A stretch of DNA of 64,000 nucleotides from Daejeonella sp. (GTDB lineage: Bacteria; Bacteroidota; Bacteroidia; Sphingobacteriales; Sphingobacteriaceae): NCBI RefSeq assembly GCF_030695525.1, contig NZ_JAUYSS010000027.1:1-64000 (forward strand), read 5' to 3'. Under the pieces are notes generated by a model, which saw only the letters and a list, made by a program, of their open reading frames with translations, did no database searches and was not told where the DNA came from. Of this stretch, positions 1-8,280 are shown piece after piece (positions within the stretch are counted from its first letter, which is position 1; every line of letters starts with the position of its first letter). A program made the translations under genes and the position numbers.

Positions 1-634
1 CCTCAAAAACCGCATCCAGATCAAGTTCAAATCCCGGAAGAACCTCCGAATACACCTTTTCACTTAAGGTAAAGAGTTTAGACGGCTGGTATTTCCCCTC
101 CACATCCAGGGTATACTTTAGTAAAGTTTTGTCTCCCGGACTTACGACCCAGTATTCTTTAACCCTGAACTCTTCGTAAATGCAGTATTTATTAAGCAGC
201 TCCATTCTGTTATTCCCAGGCGAGAGAATTTCAATAACAATATCCGGTGCTCCCACACATCCTCGACCATCTATCTTAGCGGGATCACAAATGACACAAA
301 TGTCTGGCTGTAAAACTGTATAAATATCTTCATCAGCTTTACTTTCCTTAGCGAACCGGACATCGAAAGGTGCATAATAAATCTTACAGGGCTTATCTTT
401 GAGATAATTATGAATGGCGGAAGAAATGTTCGCCGATATTTCCTGGTGCAAAGGAGATGGCGCAGGGCTCATTTTAAACACTTTGCCCTTAATAAGCTCC
501 ACCCTGTCATCGAAAAGCCATGTCAAATAGTTTGCATAGCTGTAGGTTAAAGACAAGTCAATATCCTCTAAAAAGAAAATCTTTTTATCCTCAGTTAAAT
601 CATGATATGCTCCGCCTTCATTACAATTATTCAC
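1..634 (-). CDS. Uma2 family (DUF820) nuclease-fold protein, copy 1, cut by window edge
   Basis: Reading the minus strand from a GTG at 634 gives an open frame of about 211 codons that runs off the left edge just before the expected stop. The product closely matches the complete paralog at 3249-3875, including the PDI(V)xEILSPGNN block and the EYWVVSPGD block that mark the PD-(D/E)xK Uma2 (DUF820) fold. The GTG is the only reasonable start, because an in-frame TGA lies two codons upstream. Family members are widespread, often multicopy, and of unclear role; a restriction-endonuclease-like fold is established. The last 165 bases are nearly identical to copy 2 while the 5' half has diverged more, which looks like gene conversion. 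Confidence 0.85.
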   Translation of the reverse strand, partial: MNNCNEGGAYHDLTEDKKIFFLEDIDLSLTYSYANYLTWLFDDRVELIKGKVFKMSPAPSPLHQEISANISSAIHNYLKDKPCKIYYAPFDVRFAKESKADEDIYTVLQPDICVICDPAKIDGRGCVGAPDIVIEILSPGNNRMELLNKYCIYEEFRVKEYWVVSPGDKTLLKYTLDVEGKYQPSKLFTLSEKVYSEVLPGFELDLDAVFE

Positions 635-679
635 ATCTCAAATTTAATCAACCCGCTTGCAATTTCCTAAAAAATTTAG

Positions 680-2440
680 TTAACGGTATTTCTTCTGCCC
701 GTCGCCGGTTAATCTGTTCAATTCTTCAACCATTGCTGAACGTCGCGGGTATTTCGTTTTTAATTTTTGTGCCACAGCAATAACATCAGCTTTAAAATGA
801 GGCATATCTCCTATCACTATTTTCATCTTTCTTACCAGGTCTTGATACTGATTTCTCGCATTGGCGTTGTCACCATCAATTTCAAATGCAGGAAGATATA
901 ATGCAAGTAGTTCTTCGGGATATCGGGTGAAAAGATATGAATGATATCGCAGCAAAACATCCAGATCTGTTTCCTTTTTAACCAGCTCCAGAAGCCTGTC
1001 CCAATAACCTTCTTCAATATATATTGGTGCAATAGCACTCAATACAGGAGGATTTGCAGTAAACCAATATTTTCCTTTATGTCGCTCATTATCCTGGACA
1101 ATTTTCTTTATAGTGCCCTCCACATAGCTTCCTAAAACCGCATTCCACTCGACTACCGGAAAAGTTGCTTTCCACTGATCATAATATTTCTTGCTAAAGC
1201 CCCTGTCAAAAGCAAAATACTTCGTGTAATGGCGGATTAGCTTCACATCATTTTCTAAAAATGCAATCCGAAGCAATTCTTTTTCCCATTGTGCGGTTGT
1301 CCCCGGATGTCCTTTTTTTTCAGCAATACCAATCCCATCCTTAATCAGCGCCTTTGCTTTAACATAATCTTTGCTGCCAACAAATTTATTAACCTCGCGC
1401 TGCCTTACCTCAATAATTTCTAAGTTTTGCCGGATTAGTTCCTCAACTTCCGCATCCTTGCCTGATGCTTTTAAGAATTCTATTTTCCTGGTTATGAAGA
1501 ATTTTTTCCGGTAATCATCATACTCTCCGGTAAGATTCAGGATCTGGGTATCGATATAATTAAAAAAATCCTTCGACCGGCCAAGATCAACAGTTAGATC
1601 TTCAAAAACTTCAAACAGATCATACCCGAAATCCCCGTATTCATAGTATGATTTGTCATTTAACGTTTTAAGCAGATAACTAAAAACATCTTCTTTAAGA
1701 TCCATGGGGGCATCAGCTGCAATTGTACTGATAAGAGATACTGTTTCTGAAATTACATCTCCTATATTACCATTGGAGTCATCGCTATAGGTTAAAACAT
1801 CTCTCATTTCATATAATATTGTTATTGAAATAACAAATGCATCCCTGAAATTTCTTTTATGGATCAAATCTTCCACATTAACCAGGAAATTGCCTACATC
1901 CTTTGTTAATGCAAAACCGTCCCGGTATCCCACGTAACCATTATTGGAATGTTTTCGTATAACTCTCTTCAGTGCATCTGAATACTTTTTGCCCAGATCA
2001 ATAGTTTCATCCCTGTCAGCAAAAGAGAGTTCAAATGATATTTTAAAATCCTTATCCCGGGAAGCGTAATCCCTGATAAATTCCTTATATTCTTTAAGAG
2101 TTATCTTTTCCAGCAGATCTTGAAAACTCAATTTCTTTTGAGCTTTCGTTTCTGAAACATCAATATTGATGATTTTCTCCTCACGAATCATGTAAAGAAC
2201 GGCGATAACATGCTTACAAATAGCTCCATCATAGGGGCAATCACATGAACTTTCAATTATTTCATCTGTCTTATGCAGCTGTACCTCCACATCATAAAAT
2301 TCGGAACCCTCAACCTCTGCATTCCAGAATCCTTCACTGCTCTCACTTATTTCCACGACATTTCCGCCCTCATAATACTGCTTACCCCTTTTTAAAACAG
2401 CACCGGTTATCTGATTATCAAAATTGTTTAAAGTCAGCAT
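680..2440 (-). CDS. SWIM zinc-finger protein
   Basis: A 586-residue protein from an ATG at 2440; an upstream in-frame start at 2530 would add 30 unlikely residues. The N-terminus carries a SWIM zinc finger with ligands at about C66, C68, C75 and H77 (CDCPYDGAICKHVIA). The remainder is helical and charged with no enzyme motif that I recognise. SWIM domains bind DNA or protein, and in bacteria they often occur near SWI2/SNF2 helicases; none is seen here. The neighbouring gene downstream of the start encodes an ERCC4 nuclease, so a DNA-related role is possible but is inference. Gene spacing (110 bp) allows separate transcription. Confidence 0.85.
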   Translation of the reverse strand: MLTLNNFDNQITGAVLKRGKQYYEGGNVVEISESSEGFWNAEVEGSEFYDVEVQLHKTDEIIESSCDCPYDGAICKHVIAVLYMIREEKIINIDVSETKAQKKLSFQDLLEKITLKEYKEFIRDYASRDKDFKISFELSFADRDETIDLGKKYSDALKRVIRKHSNNGYVGYRDGFALTKDVGNFLVNVEDLIHKRNFRDAFVISITILYEMRDVLTYSDDSNGNIGDVISETVSLISTIAADAPMDLKEDVFSYLLKTLNDKSYYEYGDFGYDLFEVFEDLTVDLGRSKDFFNYIDTQILNLTGEYDDYRKKFFITRKIEFLKASGKDAEVEELIRQNLEIIEVRQREVNKFVGSKDYVKAKALIKDGIGIAEKKGHPGTTAQWEKELLRIAFLENDVKLIRHYTKYFAFDRGFSKKYYDQWKATFPVVEWNAVLGSYVEGTIKKIVQDNERHKGKYWFTANPPVLSAIAPIYIEEGYWDRLLELVKKETDLDVLLRYHSYLFTRYPEELLALYLPAFEIDGDNANARNQYQDLVRKMKIVIGDMPHFKADVIAVAQKLKTKYPRRSAMVEELNRLTGDGQKKYR

Positions 2441-2550
2441 ATTCTTAAATTGATCTGGTAAATATAAAATATGGACTGATATGAATGCGAACTCAGTGAA
2501 CCGGATTTTATTGAAAACAAAAAAGCCCAAAGGAATAAGTGACGCAATAT

Positions 2551-3192
2551 TTATTCAATGGTCCGGTTTATTTGTTTAGCTGTATTTTTACCTATTCCCG
2601 GTATTTGTTCCAGTTCTTTAACAGGCGCATTAAAAATAGCTTTTAACGTTCCGAATTTATTCAAAAGCAAGCTTGCACGGGCAGTACCTACACCCGGAAG
2701 TCCCTGCAATACATGGATCTGCCTTTTATATTTATCTTTTAGTTTGCGGGAATAAGGAAAGGGTCGGGGATATAATTGTTTACACCCATACGATTGAACT
2801 TGTCTGGCGGCATACAAGATAAGCCTGGCAGTTTCTTCAGGATTTCTGGAACGGAGTAATGGTATTTTGAATATAAGTGAAAGAGAAACCAAGGCTCCCT
2901 GGATTGCTTCCCGTGTCAGCCCAAAAGATTGTACCATACTGGCAGTACCTTCCAATATAATCATACTTTGCATGGACACAGATGCCAATTTCCCTGCCTG
3001 ATTAAACAAACGGCCATCCTTAATGGATGCAGATAAGTCAGTTATCGTCTTTCTTTCTACTAACAGATAGTCGCCTACCTGGTAGTCACCTGCAGGCAGG
3101 CTAGAGAAATGTATGGTTGTACCTTTGTCTTTCCTTAAAACCTCCAGCAAAATTTCGTTAGACTCCCTGTTGTCTATTTTAACGATAAACAT
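2551..3192 (-). CDS. ERCC4-domain structure-specific nuclease with C-terminal HhH motifs
   Basis: A 213-residue protein from an ATG at 3192; a GTG at 3207 would add five residues. The N-terminal half holds the XPF/Mus81-type ERCC4 nuclease signature: DNRE near residue 7, GDY...GDYLLVERKT around residues 37-50, and the ERKxxxDL core. The C-terminus has two helix-hairpin-helix elements (LQGLPGVGTARASLLL and LEQIPGIGKNTAKQIN). This is the archaeal XPF short-form or FAN/Hef-like layout. XPF-family enzymes cut branched DNA at single/double-strand junctions. In bacteria such stand-alone proteins are uncommon, and the physiological role is unknown. It lies between the SWIM gene and the second Uma2 gene, all on the minus strand. 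Confidence 0.87.
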   Translation of the reverse strand: MFIVKIDNRESNEILLEVLRKDKGTTIHFSSLPAGDYQVGDYLLVERKTITDLSASIKDGRLFNQAGKLASVSMQSMIILEGTASMVQSFGLTREAIQGALVSLSLIFKIPLLRSRNPEETARLILYAARQVQSYGCKQLYPRPFPYSRKLKDKYKRQIHVLQGLPGVGTARASLLLNKFGTLKAIFNAPVKELEQIPGIGKNTAKQINRTIE

Positions 3193-3248
3193 ACACTTGA
3201 TATTCACAGATTATAAAAATAATTTTTACACAGTTAATTCCTTAACAA

Positions 3249-3875
3249 TCAATCCTCAAAAACCGCATCCAGATCAAGTTCAAATCCCGGAAGAACCTCC
3301 GAATACACCTTTTCACTTAAGGTAAAGAGTTTAGACGGCTGGTATTTCCCCTTCACATCAAGGGTATACTTTAGCAAAGTTTTGTCTCCCGGACTTACAA
3401 CCCAGTATTCTTTAACCCCAAACTCCTCATAAATACCATATTTATAGAGCAATTCCATCTTATTATTACCCGGCGATAAAATTTCAACCACAATATCAGG
3501 TGCTCCAATACATCCTTTGTCATCAAGTTTCGTCCCATCACAAATCACACAAATATCCGGCTGCAAAACTGTATAAATATCCTTATCCGCTTTACTAGCC
3601 TTATAGAATCTCACATCAAATGGAGCGGTATATATTTTACAGGGTTTCCCCAACAGAAAATTATAAATTATAGAAGAAATATGAATGGAAACCTGCTGAT
3701 GTATCCGCGCAGGACCATATACCTTAAATACCTTCCCTTTTATTAGTTCGATACGATCATCAAAAAGCCAATTTAAATAATGAGCATAGCTGTAAGTTAA
3801 AGACAAGTCAATATCCTCAAATGCCAAAACTTTTGTTGATGGATCAGGTTTAATATAGGTTTCAGACTTAGTCAT
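3249..3875 (-). CDS. Uma2 family (DUF820) nuclease-fold protein, copy 2
   Basis: A complete 208-residue protein with an ATG at 3875. It has the Uma2 pattern: the N-terminal segment ELIKGKVFKV, the central APDIVVEILSPGNN with the acidic D and E of the PD-(D/E)xK site, then KYGIYEEFGVKEYWVVSP. Its paralog sits at 1-634, 2.6 kb away in the same orientation. The C-terminal codons of the two copies are almost identical in DNA. No partner gene suggests a substrate. Uma2 proteins are plentiful in Bacteroidota and cyanobacteria; the nuclease fold is known but the function is not. Confidence 0.88.
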   Translation of the reverse strand: MTKSETYIKPDPSTKVLAFEDIDLSLTYSYAHYLNWLFDDRIELIKGKVFKVYGPARIHQQVSIHISSIIYNFLLGKPCKIYTAPFDVRFYKASKADKDIYTVLQPDICVICDGTKLDDKGCIGAPDIVVEILSPGNNKMELLYKYGIYEEFGVKEYWVVSPGDKTLLKYTLDVKGKYQPSKLFTLSEKVYSEVLPGFELDLDAVFED

Positions 3876-4073
3876 AAGGATTTGTTCTACTTATAAATTT
3901 AATTATAAATAATCCCAATTCCTAAAGAAATTAGTAAACGGTTACACACCGCCTGCACTAATATTTACCGTTTACACAATCACTACTACCAGTGCGAGCC
4001 AGCAGTGTAATAAATCATATAATTTCATTCAGGCTTTATAATCATGTGATTTTTAAAACATAAATCTTTAACT

Positions 4074-4925
4074 ATGAAAAAGATATCTTCTAATAATCCC
4101 CCCCTGAGTTTTGATCCGGATGAAAATAAGCGGATGGAAAATGAACTATTACAATTAAAATTAAAAGCTGAGCTGGGTGTAGAGGCGCATATTTCCTCTA
4201 ACACACCCCCCTCAATCGAAAATATATTCCTTAAGAATATGCTTGCTTTTGAGGCTGGACTGGCTGCAGCAGAAGAGGTCAGGATATTTGAGCTGATTGG
4301 AAAGCCGGATTTTATACCTGAAGCTAAACTGGATGACATTTCAATTGAACTAGCATTAAATAATTTAATGGATTTAATAAACGGGAAACAGATCGCTCTC
4401 GACTTTTTAGGAAATTATGACCTCCGCCTTAAATATAAATTTATCACCGAAGAATTATTTGAAGAGAAAGTAATGAATGTGCAGCTTCCCGGGATGATTA
4501 TGCATTTTATTTATGAAGAATTCCACCCCAATCATAAACTGGATATTGAGCATAAAGCAGCGAAATTTATCACTTCCTGGTTCAGTCAGGATCAGGAACA
4601 GCTCTCCTTTAGTCTTGCTGATCTATTGGTATTACCTGATAGAAGGGTTTGGAAAAAAGATAAGGTAATGAACAGGTTCACCAAAGTTTTTGATTCTTAT
4701 CCACAATTTAAGAATGGTAAATATACTATTGAAGATATTAATTTTGAGATTCGGGAAGAAATAGGATTGGCCTATGCAGAAGGGCAGATGCATTATACTG
4801 CCTTCACAGAAAATCATGATAGTATTCAGTTTGAAGGCCCGTTCAAATTGTATTTTACTCTGGAGTATGAATGGTGGTCAATTTATTACTTTGTAATTCC
4901 GGGCTTTGAGTTTGCAAGTGTTTAG
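4074..4925 (+). CDS. Conserved hypothetical protein, possible NTF2-like C-terminus
   Basis: A 283-residue soluble protein without signal peptide or membrane segments. The N-terminus is charged and helical (ENELLQLKLKAELG). The middle has YKFITEELFEE and MIMHFIYEEFHPNHKLDI. The last 90 residues (from about EIGLAYAEGQMHYTAF to the WWSIYYFVIPGF end) look like an alpha+beta SnoaL/NTF2-type module, but this is a by-eye impression. The overall pattern is one I associate with a Bacteroidota-conserved uncharacterised family. It stands alone on the plus strand, 125 bp before the helicase gene. No function is assigned. Confidence 0.75.
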   Translation: MKKISSNNPPLSFDPDENKRMENELLQLKLKAELGVEAHISSNTPPSIENIFLKNMLAFEAGLAAAEEVRIFELIGKPDFIPEAKLDDISIELALNNLMDLINGKQIALDFLGNYDLRLKYKFITEELFEEKVMNVQLPGMIMHFIYEEFHPNHKLDIEHKAAKFITSWFSQDQEQLSFSLADLLVLPDRRVWKKDKVMNRFTKVFDSYPQFKNGKYTIEDINFEIREEIGLAYAEGQMHYTAFTENHDSIQFEGPFKLYFTLEYEWWSIYYFVIPGFEFASV

Positions 4926-5049
4926 ACATTTAAATTATTAATTCAGGAATTTAATACTGAGACTGTTGTATTACAGCATGTTTTAAAATGCTTAAGCCAG
5001 ATAGTACAGGGCAATAATTCTGTTATAGGATTTAAATTTTTACCTTGCC

Positions 5050-7527
5050 ATGAAACCCATAGACGTTTTAATTCCTTCAATGCAACAGAATTCTCAACTG
5101 GACCTTGCTTTTAATTTTGTACAGTATACCGACAAAAATATATTTCTTACAGGAAAGGCAGGAACCGGTAAAACTACATTCCTTCATCAACTAAAGAATA
5201 CCTCATTAAAACGTATGGCGGTTGTAGCGCCTACTGGTGTTGCCGCAATCAACGCCGGTGGGGTTACCATTAATTCCTTTTTTCAGCTACCTTTTGGCCC
5301 ATATATTCCAGGGAACAGTTCAAAACCTGAACACAAACGATTCAGTAAGGAAAAAATTAATCTGATCAAAAGCCTCGACCTATTGGTTATCGATGAGATT
5401 AGTATGGTGCGTGCTGATACGCTCGACCATATCGATGAAGTCTTGAGACGATTTAAGGATCATAAAAAGCCATTTGGAGGAGTGCAACTCTTAATGATCG
5501 GAGATCTGCACCAGCTTTCACCGGTGGTTAAAGATGAAGACTGGACTATCCTGAAAAGCTATTATCCAAACCTGTTTTTTTTTAGCAGTAAAGCCCTTAC
5601 AGCCACACAGCCGGTCAGTATCGAGTTAAAACATATTTACAGACAGGTAGACTCCCATTTTATTGACCTTTTAAACAGTGTAAGGCTGAATCAGATCGAT
5701 GAAAACGTTTTAAAAAAATTAAACCAGCGTTATATCCCTGATTTCAATCCCGGTGATGAGGAAGGGTACATTACCCTGACAACCCATAATAAATCAGCAC
5801 AGGAGATTAATGAGGGTAAATTGAAGGAGCTACACAGCCCTGTTCACAGATTCAATGCTGTTATTCAGGACGATTTCCCGGAATATTCTTACCCCACAGT
5901 TGCCGAACTTGAATTGAAAAAGGGCGCTCAGGTCATGTTTGTAAAAAATGATCCCTCACGTGAACGCCTTTTCTTCAATGGTAAAATAGGCATAGTAACC
6001 TCGATATCTGATGAGCAGATCCTGGTAAAATGTCCGGGCGATCTGTCGGAAATTGTAGTTAATCCACTTGAATGGACCAATATCAAGTATGAGTTGGATA
6101 CTCAAACCAAGGAGCTGAGAGAAAAGATTATCGGGACTTTCACCCAATTCCCACTCAAGCTTGCATGGGCAATTACGATACATAAAAGCCAGGGATTAAC
6201 CTTTGAAAAAGCAGTAATTGATGCAAATATGGCATTTGCCCACGGACAAGTCTACGTAGCCCTAAGCCGTTGCAAAAGCTTTGAAGGCATGGTACTCCGC
6301 ACTCCCATTTCCTTCAATAGTGTTAAAACCGATGGGACGATTTCTGAATATACCCGCAATGCTGAAGATAATGAACCAGGTGAGCAGCAATTGATTGCTT
6401 CAAGAATTGCATTTCAGCAATCCCTGATCTATGAGCTATTTAATTTTAACACTCTGAAAACTCATTATTTCCATTTAAAGAAGCTAAGTGAGGATCATCA
6501 CACTATTCTGGATCCCACTATGACTGAAGTTCTTAATCAAATGAGAACTGTTGCAGAAAAAGAGATCTATGAAGTCTCTGATAATTTCAAAAAACAACTG
6601 ACAAAAATTTTTCTAGAGCAGGTACTTCCTGAAGATAATACTGAGCTTCAGGACAGGATAAAAAAAGCCTGCAGCTATTTTGATGAAAAAATAAATTCGG
6701 TGTTTTACGAACCCTTGAAGAAACTAAATACAGATACTGATAATAAAACGGTTGGACTCAGCATAAAAGGCATTTTAGATGATTTTTTCAAGGAAATTGC
6801 TATTAAAACAGCCCTTTTGAAGGCTTGTACGAATGGCTTCAACACAACTAACTATCTCAAAACTAAATCTAATGCTGAAATAGACTACAGGCCGATTAAG
6901 AGTCCAGCACAAAGCAATTCCTATTCATCAGAAAACATGCTTCATCCTGAATTATATCAGGAAATAAGAACCTGGAGAGATGAACTGGCAAGAGAATGGG
7001 GAGTCCCCTTATACCTCGTACTGGCCCAAAAATCTATTCTGGAACTTTTACGCTTCCTTCCCTCCAGCCTTGCAGAATTAGAAAATATCAAAGGTTTAGG
7101 AAAAACAAGGGTTAAGCAATACGGAACTGATTTATTGGAAATTATCAACTCCTATTGCAAGGAACATGGCATCGAACAAGAGTTAAATGAATTGCCAATA
7201 AAAGAGAAGAAAATAAAGACAGATACTAAACAAGTAAGTTTCGATTTGTTCAAACAAGGCAAAACGATCAGTGAAATTGCCAAAGAACGGTCTTTTACAA
7301 CTGGCACAATAGAAGGTCATCTTTCCCATTACATTCAAAGTGGTGAGATCTCAGTGTTCGAAATAGTTCCCAAAATTAAAGTAGCAAAAATAATGGCTTA
7401 TTTAGTCCAAAACCCTGATTCAAGTACTGTGGATACGAAAATTACTCTCGGCGATGATGTTTCTTATAGTGAACTAAAGGCTGTATTAAGTCATATTGCC
7501 TTTACCAAAGCTGAACAATTGACTTAG
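5050..7527 (+). CDS. PIF1-type DNA helicase with HRDC and HTH_40 tail
   Basis: An 825-residue superfamily 1B helicase. Walker A is GKAGTGKTT at about residues 35-43, Walker B LLVIDEISMV near 112, and later motifs are AWAITIHKSQGLTFEKA near 372 and HGQVYVALSRCKS near 397, as in RecD2/PIF1. A linker follows, then an HRDC domain around residues 633-700 (WRDELAREWGVPLYLVLA ... IKGLGKTRVKQYG) and a helix-turn-helix_40 module around 730-775 (KQGKTISEIAKERSFTTGTI). HRDC and HTH_40 tails are familiar on RecQ helicases and on the Bacteroidota PIF1 group. The likely role is unwinding of DNA in repair or replication restart. ATG at 5050; monocistronic. Confidence 0.92.
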   Translation: MKPIDVLIPSMQQNSQLDLAFNFVQYTDKNIFLTGKAGTGKTTFLHQLKNTSLKRMAVVAPTGVAAINAGGVTINSFFQLPFGPYIPGNSSKPEHKRFSKEKINLIKSLDLLVIDEISMVRADTLDHIDEVLRRFKDHKKPFGGVQLLMIGDLHQLSPVVKDEDWTILKSYYPNLFFFSSKALTATQPVSIELKHIYRQVDSHFIDLLNSVRLNQIDENVLKKLNQRYIPDFNPGDEEGYITLTTHNKSAQEINEGKLKELHSPVHRFNAVIQDDFPEYSYPTVAELELKKGAQVMFVKNDPSRERLFFNGKIGIVTSISDEQILVKCPGDLSEIVVNPLEWTNIKYELDTQTKELREKIIGTFTQFPLKLAWAITIHKSQGLTFEKAVIDANMAFAHGQVYVALSRCKSFEGMVLRTPISFNSVKTDGTISEYTRNAEDNEPGEQQLIASRIAFQQSLIYELFNFNTLKTHYFHLKKLSEDHHTILDPTMTEVLNQMRTVAEKEIYEVSDNFKKQLTKIFLEQVLPEDNTELQDRIKKACSYFDEKINSVFYEPLKKLNTDTDNKTVGLSIKGILDDFFKEIAIKTALLKACTNGFNTTNYLKTKSNAEIDYRPIKSPAQSNSYSSENMLHPELYQEIRTWRDELAREWGVPLYLVLAQKSILELLRFLPSSLAELENIKGLGKTRVKQYGTDLLEIINSYCKEHGIEQELNELPIKEKKIKTDTKQVSFDLFKQGKTISEIAKERSFTTGTIEGHLSHYIQSGEISVFEIVPKIKVAKIMAYLVQNPDSSTVDTKITLGDDVSYSELKAVLSHIAFTKAEQLT

Positions 7528-7677
7528 GTTAATCTGATCTTTAAAGCAATATTAATTCTCCAGTAAAAAATCTTATTCCCGATGCAACTATATACTTTGG
7601 CTTTGCGTCTTATATTTAAAGGATTCGGGAATATTACCCGGGACCGGGTAAATAAAATTCGATAAAGAATCAAAACC

Positions 7678-7959
7678 ATGAAAAAGCTCCTGTTCTCCAT
7701 CATTTTTATTATGCTTTTCAGCGTTGTAATACCTGAAGCAAAGGCTAAAACAACAAATTCAAAAAACACTAAGGAATTGATCCAACTACTGCTTAAGGGA
7801 GATGAAAATACCAAAAGTACAAAGGTTAAGAGGAAAAAATTAAAGAAAATCGTGCGTAAAGCCGGACGTGTATACAGAACAGTAAAAAAAGATCCGGATA
7901 GCCGGAAGAAGTCAAGAAAAGTTCAGCGTACAGCAAGAAGGGTGATTAATATATTCTAA
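7678..7959 (+). CDS. Small secreted, very basic protein
   Basis: A 93-residue protein with an N-terminal signal peptide (MKKLLFSIIFIMLFSVVIPEAKA, probable cleavage after AKA). The mature part of about 70 residues is very rich in Lys and Arg (KVKRKKLKKIVRKAGRVYRT, then KKSRKVQRTARRVIN). No known domain is recognised. A basic exported peptide could bind DNA, polysaccharide or lipid, or stay in the periplasm; none of this can be read from the sequence. It is preceded by a 150-bp intergenic stretch and followed by repeat-rich non-coding DNA. Coding status rests on the clean signal peptide. Confidence 0.65.
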   Translation: MKKLLFSIIFIMLFSVVIPEAKAKTTNSKNTKELIQLLLKGDENTKSTKVKRKKLKKIVRKAGRVYRTVKKDPDSRKKSRKVQRTARRVINIF

Positions 7960-8032
7960 AAGATATCCTACCCTAATTATTTTTGGCTACCGTATATCCG
8001 CAAATTTTATCGCGTATTATCAGAAGTCATAC

Positions 8033-8055
8033 CGACCCCAAAGGTGGTCGTATGT
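8033..8055 (+). repeat. Short dispersed repeat, copy 1
   Basis: This 23-base motif, CGACCCCAAAGGTGGTCG followed by TATGT, matches the reverse complement of 24975-24997 at 22 of 23 positions. CGACC and GGTCG at its ends can pair as a 5-bp stem. Both copies lie between genes. Function unknown. Confidence 0.6.
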
Positions 8056-8082
8056 TTATAGAAAGACCTTACAAACCATTCA

Positions 8083-8144
8083 CCGACCCCGAGGATTCTG
8101 TGTTGATATGTGTCGCTTTGTTAAATGCGAATCTTCGGGGTCGG
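8083..8144. repeat. Imperfect inverted repeat (16-base arms)
   Basis: CCGACCCCGAGGATTC at 8083-8098 pairs with GAATCTTCGGGGTCGG at 8129-8144 with one mismatch, around a 30-base spacer. The arms share the GACCCC core of the neighbouring motif at 8033. There is no T-tract after it on either strand, so it is not a standard terminator. Confidence 0.6.
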
Positions 8145-8176
8145 GATTTCTATGCTTATGTTATTCTAAAAACATT

Positions 8177-8193
8177 TGACCCTTTCCGGGTCA
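8177..8193. repeat. Perfect 6-bp hairpin between convergent genes
   Basis: TGACCC, a five-base loop TTTCC, then GGGTCA. The hairpin lies in the gap between the plus-strand basic protein gene and the minus-strand M1 peptidase gene. No strong T-run follows, so a terminator role is only possible. Confidence 0.45.
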
Positions 8194-8280
8194 TATAAAC
8201 ACAATTAAAAATAGATGCTCACAATAAATATAGGTACGGGCAGCCATTTATTATTGGGTACAGGATCGCAGTTGATATTT

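Larger units (their letters stand above)
7960..8280. other. Intergenic region with GACCCC-type inverted repeats
   Basis: A 321-bp gap between the basic protein gene and the convergent M1 peptidase gene. It holds a 23-base motif at 8033-8055, an imperfect 16-base inverted repeat (8083-8098 against 8129-8144, 15 of 16 pairing, 30-base spacer) and a perfect 6-bp hairpin (8177-8193). A 71-codon open frame from a TTG at 7983 covers this structure, but it has no protein features and I do not call it a gene. Confidence 0.6.

Noticed and set aside
2441-2530. Upstream start of the SWIM protein
   Set aside because: The extra 30 residues do not fit the family; the ATG at 2440 gives a normal N-terminus.
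7983-8198. Open frame of 71 codons from a TTG
   Set aside because: It spans inverted repeats and has no signal peptide, domain or ribosome-binding site; the repeats explain the sequence better.
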